Below are positions 43,152 to 50,955 of a stretch of 64,000 nucleotides of DNA, one piece after another. Position 1 is the stretch's first letter, and every line of letters starts with the position of its first letter. Position numbers and translations under genes: made by a program. Origin of the DNA: Chloroflexi bacterium UBA6077 (GTDB lineage: Bacteria; Chloroflexota; UBA6077); the NCBI GenBank assembly GCA_002436065.1, contig DIXP01000008.1:9068-73067 (forward strand). The letters are read 5' to 3'. The notes under the pieces are model-generated. The model worked only from the letters and a program-made list of their open reading frames with translations. It made no database searches and was not told the origin of the DNA.

Positions 43152-44192
43152 ATGTCCGAGTATCGTGTTGTCAAACCAGAGAGACTGCGAGAGCTGACCG
43201 TAGGGATCTTCGTCAAGCTTGGGATGCCCCAGGATGATGCACACCGGATGGGAGATATCCTGGTCGATGCCGACCTGCGAGGCGTCCTCTCTCACGGAAC
43301 CCGCTTTATCCCGACCTATGCCAAGTGGATCAAGGATGGGTGGATCAATCTGCATCCCCAGATCAAGGTAGTCGCGGAGTCCGCCAGCACCGTGGCTTAC
43401 GAGGCCGACGACTCCCTGGGCCACCTGGTGTCGGTCAAGGCGATGGAGAGCTGCATCCAGAGGGCGAAGCAGTTCGGCATCGGCGCCGCAACGGTAGCCA
43501 ATGCCCGCCACTGTGGTGCCATGGCCTACTACTCCCAGATGGCCGCCGATGCCGGCTGCATCGGGCACGCGGTCACTAATGGCGGAGTCCTCATGGCACC
43601 CTATGGCGGCATCGACCCCACCATAGGCCTGAACCCATTGTCCTGGGCCGTCCCGACCAACAAGCCCTGGACCCTGAACCTCGACATGGCCACCGCGGTC
43701 GTCGCAGCCAGCAAGGTGACGCAGGCAATCGAGAAAGGGGAGAACATCCCCCTGGGCTGGGCCATCGACCACGAGGGAGTTCCGACCGTCGACCCGCTTG
43801 AGGCCAAGAAGGGCGCGATGCTGCCGCTGGGTGGGGTGAAGGGCTACGGCCTGGCGATCATCCTGGACGTCCTGGCAGGCGTTCTCGGCGGCGGCCGCTT
43901 CGGTGCGAACCAGGGATTGGAGAAGTACCAGCAGAAGCAGCAGAACTACTCACACTTCTTCATGGCCATCGACATCGAGAAGTTCATCCCGCTGGCTGAG
44001 TTCAAAGATCGCATGGATCAGATGATCGATCGCCTGAAGGCCGGAAGGCTTGCTCCCGGCTCGACGGGGATCCTGCTGCCTGGCGAGATCGAGTACAACA
44101 CTCGACTCCGCCACCAGTCCGAGGGTATCTCCTACCCAGTCCCTGTTCTCGACGAACTCGAGAAGCTGGCGACAGAACTGGGTGTAGCCTAG
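43152..44192 (+). CDS. Malate/L-lactate dehydrogenase-family (Ldh2) oxidoreductase 1
   Basis: A 346-residue NAD(P)-dependent dehydrogenase of the Ldh2/ureidoglycolate/sulfolactate family, unrelated to ordinary LDH. NARHCGAMAYYSQMAADAGCIGHAVTNGGVLMAPYGG (catalytic His near residue 117) and VKGYGLAIILDVLAGVLGGGRFG near 240 are diagnostic. The ATG at 43152 has AGGAG 5 bases before it. It follows the ThDP enzyme gene closely and ends 14 bases before a 54-bp palindrome. It oxidises a 2-hydroxy acid or reduces a 2-oxo acid. Confidence 0.93.
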   Translation: MSEYRVVKPERLRELTVGIFVKLGMPQDDAHRMGDILVDADLRGVLSHGTRFIPTYAKWIKDGWINLHPQIKVVAESASTVAYEADDSLGHLVSVKAMESCIQRAKQFGIGAATVANARHCGAMAYYSQMAADAGCIGHAVTNGGVLMAPYGGIDPTIGLNPLSWAVPTNKPWTLNLDMATAVVAASKVTQAIEKGENIPLGWAIDHEGVPTVDPLEAKKGAMLPLGGVKGYGLAIILDVLAGVLGGGRFGANQGLEKYQQKQQNYSHFFMAIDIEKFIPLAEFKDRMDQMIDRLKAGRLAPGSTGILLPGEIEYNTRLRHQSEGISYPVPVLDELEKLATELGVA

Positions 44193-44205
44193 TCAGCTGC
44201 GCCAC

Positions 44206-44259
44206 CCGGAGACAGCGTGAGGGGCCGACGAATTCGTCGGCCCCTCACGCTGTCTCCGG
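44206..44259. terminator. 54-bp perfect palindrome, bidirectional terminator candidate
   Basis: A gapless perfect palindrome centred between 44232 and 44233, with GAATTC at the centre. It begins 14 bases after the Ldh-family stop on the plus strand and covers the stop codon (44245-44247) of the zinc-ribbon gene on the minus strand, so it lies exactly between two convergent genes. No T-runs are present. Confidence 0.75.
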
Positions 44260-44394
44260 CTTCTCCCGCCTCACCTGGTCCACCAACTCTCGCCCGCAAC
44301 GGTGACACCGCTCGGTGCCTTTGGGGAAAGTCAGCCGACACTCCGGGCAGTAGCGCACCAGCACGTTGATCCAGGGCGGAACGGGCAATCTCAC
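44245..44394 (-). CDS. 49-residue zinc-ribbon protein
   Basis: A very short protein starting at GTG with two CxxC knuckles: YCPEC at residues 15-19 and RCHRCGREL from about 29 (Cys30 and Cys33), 11 residues apart, the layout of a zinc ribbon. The stop TAG of the M28 peptidase gene directly abuts the GTG, and GGAGG from that junction serves as ribosome site, so the two are translationally coupled. Function unknown; possibly a small adaptor. Its last codons lie inside the 54-bp palindrome. Confidence 0.7.
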   Translation of the reverse strand: MRLPVPPWINVLVRYCPECRLTFPKGTERCHRCGRELVDQVRREKPETA

Positions 44395-45942
44395 CTAGTT
44401 CCTCCTACCTAGCTTCTCCAGTAGCTGCAGCACAACGTCGCCGGTAGCCTCCAGCCTGTCCGCAGAGATCCTGTCTGCTGTGTCCAGCTTCGTGTGGTAG
44501 TTGGGATCGTCGGCCCGGTAGAAGAACACCGCTGGGATCCCCGCTTCTATGAAGCTAGCATGATCGCTGCTCGACCCCGCTCTGGCCGACATCTCCCTGA
44601 CCCTGTAACCTCCCCGCTGCGCGATCGCCAGGGCACGAGACGAGAGACCTGTCTCCCCTCCGATCTCCATCTGCTCCCCCACACCCACCATGTCGATGTT
44701 AATCATGGCCACAATCCGATCGCGCTCCTCGGGACTAAGGGCATCGACGTACTTCTTGCTCCCGATCAGTCCCACTTCTTCATCGCCAAAGGCCACGAAC
44801 TCGATCTCGAAAGAGTACTTCCGACCCCGAAGGGCATCCGCTAGCGCCAGGAGGGTCCCGACGCCCGAGGCGTTATCGTTGGCCCCAGGGCTGACGGGCA
44901 CTGAGTCATAGTGGGCGCCAATGACGACCTTCTGCATGCCAGCACTGCGCTGACTCGATGCGACCACGTTGCTGCCAGAATAGCTCTCGGTCGCGGCATT
45001 GACCTTCAGACTCACAACCACCGAACCGGAGCGGAGACGATCCAGGAGCTGCTTGCCATCGTACTGGGAGATGCTCACCACGGGGATCGGCGCCTGTTGT
45101 GCCAGCGCGCCCCAGAAGTCGCCGGTGCGATCGTTGAAGATAACCACGCCGGCGGCATCACGAGCGACGGCGTTGGAGACCTTCTGCTGAAAGGCGAGGC
45201 CGCCACCCCTCTCAATGAGGGCGATCCGGCCGCGAAGTCCAGCAGATGGGAAGTCGGTAGGCCGCCCGTAGCCGCAACCCGCCATCGGGCCCTCCACGGA
45301 GGCGCTCCCGCTGTAAGAGAAGGCCTTGGCGGCGAACGATACCGCATCGGGTTGTCTCTGCAACATCTCCACGCGGTTGTCCTTGAACTGATTGAAGCTG
45401 TAGGGCTGCAGCTCGGCCACGTATCCTAGAGCGAGTAGCTGGTTGTGTATGTACTGGGCAGCCCGTTGCTGAGTGGACGTGTTGCTGGCCCTCGGACCCA
45501 GGTCGTCGGCCAAGACACGCACGTGTTGCAAAGCCTCCTGCCCGGAGAACGCCTTGGGGACGGCGGGGGTAGGAGAAGGCGGGCGCGTGGTGATCGCCGT
45601 CACGCCAGCCGCAGCAGGCACACTCGTCGGCTGCGAAGCGGGCATCGCGCCCTGCGTTGCCGAGGCCGAGGCTGTAGGCGGGAGCGCTGCTACGACAGTG
45701 GAGGCCGGCACTGGACTAACCTGGACCACGGGTGTGGTTGCGAGGGTAGTAGTCTCCGCAGAGGACAGCACAATCGATGGTGTGGGCACAGGAATCGACG
45801 TCGAACCCGAGGAGGTGGTCGAACCGCAAGCCACGGCAAGGAAAAGGAGGGCGGCCAAGGGTATTAGGAGCAGTGCCGACAGACCGGCGCCCCACCATGC
45901 TGGACTTGACAGACGGCGAAGCCGCCCACCCTCATCCACCAT
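44395..45942 (-). CDS. M28-family zinc aminopeptidase with PA domain, lipoprotein
   Basis: A 515-residue secreted M28 peptidase. A basic N-terminus and hydrophobic helix end in a lipobox-like AVACGS (about residue 37), then a Ser/Thr/Pro/Ala-rich linker. A PA domain follows (NAVARDAAGVVIFND), then the catalytic domain with GAHYDSVPVSPGANDNASG (His, Asp), FGDEEVGLIGSKKY (Glu-Glu) and SSDHASFIEAGIPAVFF (His). It cleaves N-terminal residues of peptides outside the cell. The ATG at 45942 overlaps the DUF3006-like gene by 11 bases. An OppA-type receptor is coded upstream, which suits peptide use. Confidence 0.9.
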   Translation of the reverse strand: MVDEGGRLRRLSSPAWWGAGLSALLLIPLAALLFLAVACGSTTSSGSTSIPVPTPSIVLSSAETTTLATTPVVQVSPVPASTVVAALPPTASASATQGAMPASQPTSVPAAAGVTAITTRPPSPTPAVPKAFSGQEALQHVRVLADDLGPRASNTSTQQRAAQYIHNQLLALGYVAELQPYSFNQFKDNRVEMLQRQPDAVSFAAKAFSYSGSASVEGPMAGCGYGRPTDFPSAGLRGRIALIERGGGLAFQQKVSNAVARDAAGVVIFNDRTGDFWGALAQQAPIPVVSISQYDGKQLLDRLRSGSVVVSLKVNAATESYSGSNVVASSQRSAGMQKVVIGAHYDSVPVSPGANDNASGVGTLLALADALRGRKYSFEIEFVAFGDEEVGLIGSKKYVDALSPEERDRIVAMINIDMVGVGEQMEIGGETGLSSRALAIAQRGGYRVREMSARAGSSSDHASFIEAGIPAVFFYRADDPNYHTKLDTADRISADRLEATGDVVLQLLEKLGRRN

Positions 45943-46171
45943 ACAACCCTTGTTGAAGCCTGCGTATCTCGTCGGACCGCCTCGTGGTTTCACCACGGTC
46001 CAGACCGAGCCGCACCTCCACCACGTCCCCCTCTCCAGCCCCTCTGGGCATGGCGGCCTCCGGCAGCACCAACTGCTGGCCGTCGTCGAACAGCAGCACG
46101 GCCAGGGGTTTGCCATCTTCGTCCCGCTCGATCCTATCGATGGTAGCCCGAAGCGAGGATCGTGCAGCCAT
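45932..46171 (-). CDS. DUF3006-like small protein
   Basis: A 79-residue protein: SLRATIDRIERDEDGKPLAVLLFDDGQQLVLPEAAMPRGAGEGDVVEVRLGLD. This small beta-rich pattern (a damaged OB/SH3-like repeat) is that of DUF3006, which is often encoded next to ComEC-like secreted hydrolases, as here (6 bases from the lactamase-fold gene). Function unknown. Confidence 0.75.
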   Translation of the reverse strand: MAARSSLRATIDRIERDEDGKPLAVLLFDDGQQLVLPEAAMPRGAGEGDVVEVRLGLDRGETTRRSDEIRRLQQGLYGG

Positions 46172-46177
46172 TTCCCC

Positions 46178-47098
46178 TTATCCCCCCTTCTTCGCGGTGG
46201 TGATCTTGTACTGCTGCCCGTCTGAGACCACTTCGATGGTGCCCTGCTGGTCGGTCCGGAACAGCTCAATCCCGCGCTGGTCAAACCGCTCCAACGTCTG
46301 GCTATGGGGGTGGCCGTAGGAGTTGCCCTCGCCCGCCGAGACCAGCGCAACCTCCGGCTGGACGGCGTCCAGAAAGGCCGGAGTGCTGCTGTAGCGGCTG
46401 CCGTGGTGCGGAACCTTCAGGATCTGGCTGTGCAGGTCGTCGTGATGCCCCAGAAGCCGGTCCTCCGTCGTCTCCTCGATGTCGCCCGTGAGCAGCACAC
46501 CCACAGAGCCGAAACGTATCCGCAGGACGATAGAGTTGGCGTTGTTGAAGGAGCGATCGTCGTTCAGTAGGGGATCCTCCGGAGCCAACAGCTGAACGGG
46601 CGTGTCCGCGCCGAGGTCGATCTCTGTCTGTCCCCGCCTGGCTTTGACCGCCTTGATCCCCTTGCGCTGCACTCGCTGCAGAGTCTGGAGATATGCCTGG
46701 TTGGTCTCGTCGGGGTGAACGGGGTCCACGAAGGTCGACACGGAAAGACTATCTATCAGGGCAGGCATCCCGCCCACGTGATCCTGATCGGGATGGGTGA
46801 GAACCAGGTAGTCCAAGGAAGAGACTCCTCTGCGCTGCAGGTATGGCAGGATCACCCCCTCCACATCCTTACGCTCGTTGCCAGCGTCCACCAGCATCGT
46901 GCGTCCAGATGGGGAACGAACGAAGATACTGTCGGCCTGGCCTACATCCAGCACGGCCACCAGCAACTCGCCGCCACTCGTAGTGGCTGGCTGCTTCTCA
47001 TCAGGAAGGCCAGCCCACAGCAGCAGCCCTATCGCTACCAGTACGACCAGCCACACGGATATCGTCAAACGAAGTGGACGCCGCCGTCTCAAATCCAT
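46178..47098 (-). CDS. ComEC/Rec2-like secreted metallo-beta-lactamase-fold hydrolase
   Basis: A 306-residue protein with one N-terminal membrane anchor (about residues 10-27) and an extracytoplasmic lactamase domain. DVGQADSIFVRSPSGRTMLVDAG, THPDQDHVGGMP (HxDxDH), LTGDIEE and KVPHHGSRYSST are the standard ComEC-hydrolase motifs. These domains are thought to degrade the non-transported DNA strand in competence, but stand-alone ones are common and of unknown role. There is no ComEC channel domain here. Followed directly by the DUF3006-like gene. Confidence 0.9.
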   Translation of the reverse strand: MDLRRRRPLRLTISVWLVVLVAIGLLLWAGLPDEKQPATTSGGELLVAVLDVGQADSIFVRSPSGRTMLVDAGNERKDVEGVILPYLQRRGVSSLDYLVLTHPDQDHVGGMPALIDSLSVSTFVDPVHPDETNQAYLQTLQRVQRKGIKAVKARRGQTEIDLGADTPVQLLAPEDPLLNDDRSFNNANSIVLRIRFGSVGVLLTGDIEETTEDRLLGHHDDLHSQILKVPHHGSRYSSTPAFLDAVQPEVALVSAGEGNSYGHPHSQTLERFDQRGIELFRTDQQGTIEVVSDGQQYKITTAKKGG

Positions 47099-47168
47099 GC
47101 CTCCCTAGAACCGAGTGCTGGACCAAAGTGGTTCTGGTGGGACGCCGAAGGCGATCCAACACCGAGAG

Positions 47169-47187
47169 CGCGGGCGTCTCGCCCGCG
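47169..47187 (-). terminator. Hairpin after the OppA-type gene
   Basis: Perfect 8-bp arms (47169-47176 and 47180-47187), loop TCT, 63 bases beyond the stop codon on the minus strand. Position fits a terminator between this gene and the downstream lactamase-fold gene. Confidence 0.5.
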
Positions 47188-47249
47188 AGGACCGGGGCAA
47201 ACCCGTTCCCTACGTCCAGGACTCGCTCGATTGTACCGTCATGGCGGGA

Positions 47250-48803
47250 TCAGTGCCACTCCCACTCCTCGGCATTCCAGAAGAGGTTGCTGGGGGAGGG
47301 CTTAACCCCTTGGAGGTTCGGTTTGAAGGCGAAGACCGTCTTTGGGTGGAAAAGGCTGATCTGAGGTAGCTCTTCAGCCAGGATCCGCTGTACCTCGAAG
47401 TAGGCATCCCGGCGTGTCTCCTGGTCCACGGCGACAAGTCCCGAATCCAGTAGCCTGTCCACAGCGGGGTTGCTGTAGTTGAGGAAGTTCTGGCCGTTGT
47501 TGATGGATGCACTATGGAACCGTCTGGAGATGTCAGGGTCGATCTGGACCGCACTCTGGAGAAGGACGGCGTCGAAATCCCCTCGCAGCACCCTCTGGAA
47601 GATGAAGCTGTTGCGCTCCTGGGTACTGACGTTCACCTCGATACCGAGGTTCCCCCAGTACTGCCGAACCGCTAGGAGCAGCTGCTCCCTCACCCTGTGG
47701 CCAGAGTCGGTCATTAGACTGAGGGTGAAGCGCTTGCCGTCCCGGACCAGCACACCATCGGTTCCGGGTAGCCATCCGGCCTCGGCCAACAGCTGCTTCG
47801 CCCTGGTGGGATTGTAGACATAACGCGGCACCGAGGGGTTGTACGCCCAACTGCCGGGAAGGATGTCCGAGGTGGCTGGAACCGCCGTCCCCTCCATGAC
47901 GCTGTCGATCAAGACCTGGGTGTCTATGCCGAAGGCAAGGGCCTGGCGGACTCGGCGATCCTGGAAAAGGGGGTTCTTGAGCTGGAGGCTGATCTGAGTG
48001 TTCCCCTCCAGGGTCTCGTGCAACGCTACATCACCCGAGGATCTTAGCCTGGAGACGTCCGTCGGACTGAACACCGGGGCGCCGTCTACCTCACCACTGA
48101 GGGCCTGCAGGGCCAGGACGTTGCTGTCCGGCACGATCTTCCACACCAGCCTGTCAACCTTTGCCTTGGGGCCAAAGTACTCTGCATTCCTCCTCAGCAC
48201 GATGCTCTCGCCGGAAGACCAGCTGTCGAGGATGAAAGGCCCCGTCCCCACGGGCTGGTGGTTGAAGGGGGCCGACGCCAGCTCCTGGCCGGCCAGCAAA
48301 TGCTTGGGGGCGATGCCCAGCACCATCCGCGATAGGAATGGGGCGTAGGGCCGCACGAGGTGGAAGCGCACGGTGTGGGGATCCAGCACCTCGACCTGTC
48401 GGATCGCGGAGTAGTCACCCTTGGCGACGGTAGGCGTGGTGTTGGGATCGATCACCGTATCGTAGGTAAACTTGACGTCTTCCGCCGTGAACTCGCGGCC
48501 ATCGTGCCATCGAACACCCTTTCGCAGCTGGAAGGTCCACTGCAGGCCGTCGGGAGAGCTATCCCACTGCTCGGCCAGCTCTCCACTCAACTCCCCCTTA
48601 TCGTTGGCAGCAACCAGACCATCGAAGATCATCTCGATCATTGATCGAGAAACGATGTCCGGAGCGGTGATAGGGTTCAGGAGGTTCGGCTGAAAGGGCG
48701 TCCCGTAGATCACGGTACTGGGCCGTGCCGGTGGCTGGGGAGCACAGGCAAAAAGGGCTACCATGATCATAAGCACGGGGATAACGGAAAGACGTCGAAT
48801 CAC
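47250..48803 (-). CDS. OppA/DppA-type peptide-binding lipoprotein
   Basis: A 517-residue family 5 solute-binding protein. Signal helix with lipobox (VALFAC, about residue 20), then GTPFQPNLLNPITAPDIVSRSMIEMIFDGLV, WTFQLRKGVRWHDGREFTAEDVKFTYD (diagnostic) and PVGTGPFILDSWSSGESIVLRRN. The GTG at 48803 has GGAGG nine bases before it; an ATG at 48812 is too close to that site. Permease and ATPase genes are not in the window, so this is another orphan receptor, probably for peptides. Confidence 0.92.
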   Translation of the reverse strand: MIRRLSVIPVLMIMVALFACAPQPPARPSTVIYGTPFQPNLLNPITAPDIVSRSMIEMIFDGLVAANDKGELSGELAEQWDSSPDGLQWTFQLRKGVRWHDGREFTAEDVKFTYDTVIDPNTTPTVAKGDYSAIRQVEVLDPHTVRFHLVRPYAPFLSRMVLGIAPKHLLAGQELASAPFNHQPVGTGPFILDSWSSGESIVLRRNAEYFGPKAKVDRLVWKIVPDSNVLALQALSGEVDGAPVFSPTDVSRLRSSGDVALHETLEGNTQISLQLKNPLFQDRRVRQALAFGIDTQVLIDSVMEGTAVPATSDILPGSWAYNPSVPRYVYNPTRAKQLLAEAGWLPGTDGVLVRDGKRFTLSLMTDSGHRVREQLLLAVRQYWGNLGIEVNVSTQERNSFIFQRVLRGDFDAVLLQSAVQIDPDISRRFHSASINNGQNFLNYSNPAVDRLLDSGLVAVDQETRRDAYFEVQRILAEELPQISLFHPKTVFAFKPNLQGVKPSPSNLFWNAEEWEWH

Positions 48804-48845
48804 AGGATACATTCCTCCTACCTGCGCAATCGCAACTAACCATAA

Positions 48846-48894
48846 TGTGAACCGAAGGGTCGGGAGCGAAACCGCGCCGACCCTTCGGTTCACA
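48846..48894 (-). terminator. Long hairpin after hydA
   Basis: Perfect 18-bp arms (48846-48863 and 48877-48894) with a 13-base loop, 33 bases beyond the hydA stop. Terminator of the hydrogenase operon by position; no T-run. Confidence 0.65.
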
Positions 48895-48926
48895 TCTCTA
48901 CGGTCTCGCCACTCAGCGCAACGTCC

Positions 48927-50951
48927 CTACTTATGGACCTTATCCTTCTCCTTGGCCCCATTCACGACCTCCAGCAGGATGTGAGGCACATCGTCGGGGG
49001 TTACGCCGAAGAACTCCCGGCCGTTGATGGTAACGCCCGGCCCTCGGTCGCACTCCTCCATGCAGAAGACCGCGCGGAGGTCCACCACCTCGGAAAGTCC
49101 TCTCGACGAGATCTCCTCGGCGAACCGCTTCAGGAGGTGGCGCGAGCCCTTGTTGTAGCAGTTGGAGCCGACGCACACCTTGACCTCGGTGGAGGCGAAT
49201 TCGGGCTTCGGGAAGTCCTCATGGCCATTCCCTCCTATCCGCCTCCTATGTCCGTAGGTAGTGTGGAGGGCAGCGTGAGCCATGTGGCTATTGGGCTTGT
49301 CCAGCCAGCGGCGATACAACTCTCCCATAAGCGGGTTCTCCTGCGCGAGCCGGATCTGCTGGCGCTTGTCCGCGTTGCGGAGACCCTTCGTCCGGGCCAA
49401 CCGCTGTTCCGTCTCATTCGGAGTGGGTTGTCCGCCGCCACCGGCACACCCACCCGGACACGACATGACTTCCACGATGTCATAGGCAACCGCGCCCTTA
49501 TCCATCGCAGCCAGCAGGTCTCGCGCCGCCCCCAGTCCGCTGACAACCGCGAGGCGAACCGTGTGCTCGCCCAGAGTGACATCCGCAGACCTCACACCGG
49601 GCAGGCCCTCCACCGGCTGAAGCTCCACCTCCATCACCCGCTCCTTGGTAACTATGGCCGCGGCCTCCCTCACGACGGCTGTGGCCACTCCGCCGGTGTA
49701 GCCGTAGATCACCCCGGCACCGGTGGCAAAGCTGAAGGGCGAGTCGAATGCCTCCTCTTCCAGTGCCTCGAACACCACGCCCGCAGCCTTGATCATGCGA
49801 GCGAGTTCCTGGGTCGTGATCACGGCGTCCACATCGCGCACGCCATCCTTGGAGAACTCCGGCCGCTGCGCCTCGAACTTCTTCGCCGTGCAGGGCATGA
49901 CCGACACGACGTACAGGTCCGACTTGTCGATGCCCCTCTCCTTGGCGTAATACCGCTTCAGCAAGGAGCCGAACATCTGCTGCGGGGAGCGACAGGAGGA
50001 GAGTTGGTTGACCTTCTCCGGGTAATACTGCTCCACGCACATCACCCATGCCGGGCAACAGGATGTGAACTGAGGCAGCCTCTGGCCGCTAAGGAAGCGC
50101 CCCAGGAATTCGTTGGTCTCCTCGATGGTAGTCAGGTCCGCTGTGAAGCAGGTGTCGAACACGTGGTCGAAGCCCAGCTTCTTCAGGGCCGCGACGATCT
50201 TGCCGGTCGAGATCTTGCCCGGCTTCATTCCGAACTCCTCGCCCACGGCCACCCGCACCGCTGGAGCGATCTGCACCACCACCTGTTTCTTCGGATCCCG
50301 TATCGCCGCCCACACCTGGTCCGTCTCGGGCCGCACAGCCAGCGCCCCGGTAGGGCAGATGGCGACGCATTGGCCGCAGTTGACGCAGTTGACGTCGGCC
50401 ATGCGGCGACCGTAGGCGGGCGTAACCTTGACCTGAGCACCCCGGTATGCGAAGTCGATCGCGCCGGTGCCCTGGCGCTCGTAGCATACCCGCACGCAGT
50501 CGCCGCACAGAATGCACTTGTTCTCGTCCCGCAAGATCGATGGGCTCGAGTTGTCGATGGGCACTACCTTGTCGCGCCGAGGGAACCGGACACGGTCCAC
50601 CCCCAGTCGAGCGCACAGCTCCTGCAGCTTGCAGCGGCCATTCTTCACGCAGGTGGTGCAATCCCTGTCGTGGTTCGCGAGCAGCAGCTCCAGCATCATA
50701 CGGCGGATCCGCATCAGCCTCGGGGTGTTGGTCTTGATGGCCATCCCATCCACTGGAGGCGTGGAGCAGGAGCCAAGGATCGTTCCCTTGGCATCCTCCA
50801 CCACACACATGCGGCAGGCACCGTAAATGCTCAACTCGGAGTGGTAGCAGAAGGTCGGCAGGTCGATGCCGGCCTCGCGCACCATCTCCAACAGGTTCCG
50901 CTGGCCGTTAATAAGCACTTTCGTGCCGTCAATTGTGACATAACCTGACAT
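48927..50951 (-). CDS. hydA: [FeFe]-hydrogenase catalytic subunit HydA with C-terminal ferredoxin-like domain
   Basis: A 674-residue catalytic subunit of an electron-bifurcating hydrogenase. N-terminal [2Fe-2S] domain (Cys35 to Cys62), a His/Cys [4Fe-4S] site (HDRDCTTCVKNGRC), two [4Fe-4S] clusters (CILCGDC, CVNCGQCVAICP), then the H-cluster domain with all signatures: TSCCPAW (296-302), MPCTAKKFE (352-360) and EVMSCPGGCAGGGGQP (494-509). A thioredoxin-like [2Fe-2S] domain ends the chain (Cys593, Cys598, Cys630, Cys634). It makes or uses H2 with HydB and HydC from NADH and ferredoxin. No hydEFG maturation genes are in the window. Confidence 0.96.
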   Translation of the reverse strand: MSGYVTIDGTKVLINGQRNLLEMVREAGIDLPTFCYHSELSIYGACRMCVVEDAKGTILGSCSTPPVDGMAIKTNTPRLMRIRRMMLELLLANHDRDCTTCVKNGRCKLQELCARLGVDRVRFPRRDKVVPIDNSSPSILRDENKCILCGDCVRVCYERQGTGAIDFAYRGAQVKVTPAYGRRMADVNCVNCGQCVAICPTGALAVRPETDQVWAAIRDPKKQVVVQIAPAVRVAVGEEFGMKPGKISTGKIVAALKKLGFDHVFDTCFTADLTTIEETNEFLGRFLSGQRLPQFTSCCPAWVMCVEQYYPEKVNQLSSCRSPQQMFGSLLKRYYAKERGIDKSDLYVVSVMPCTAKKFEAQRPEFSKDGVRDVDAVITTQELARMIKAAGVVFEALEEEAFDSPFSFATGAGVIYGYTGGVATAVVREAAAIVTKERVMEVELQPVEGLPGVRSADVTLGEHTVRLAVVSGLGAARDLLAAMDKGAVAYDIVEVMSCPGGCAGGGGQPTPNETEQRLARTKGLRNADKRQQIRLAQENPLMGELYRRWLDKPNSHMAHAALHTTYGHRRRIGGNGHEDFPKPEFASTEVKVCVGSNCYNKGSRHLLKRFAEEISSRGLSEVVDLRAVFCMEECDRGPGVTINGREFFGVTPDDVPHILLEVVNGAKEKDKVHK

Positions 50952-50955
50952 CTTC

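Noticed and set aside
45943..46350. Longer N-terminus of the M28 peptidase up to 46350
   Set aside because: The extra 136 codons cover the DUF3006-like gene and the end of the lactamase-fold gene in another frame, while the signal sequence begins at 45942.
48933..50948. 671-codon open frame on the plus strand
   Set aside because: It is the antisense of hydA, whose iron-sulfur motifs are all intact on the minus strand. The plus-strand translation has no recognisable domain.
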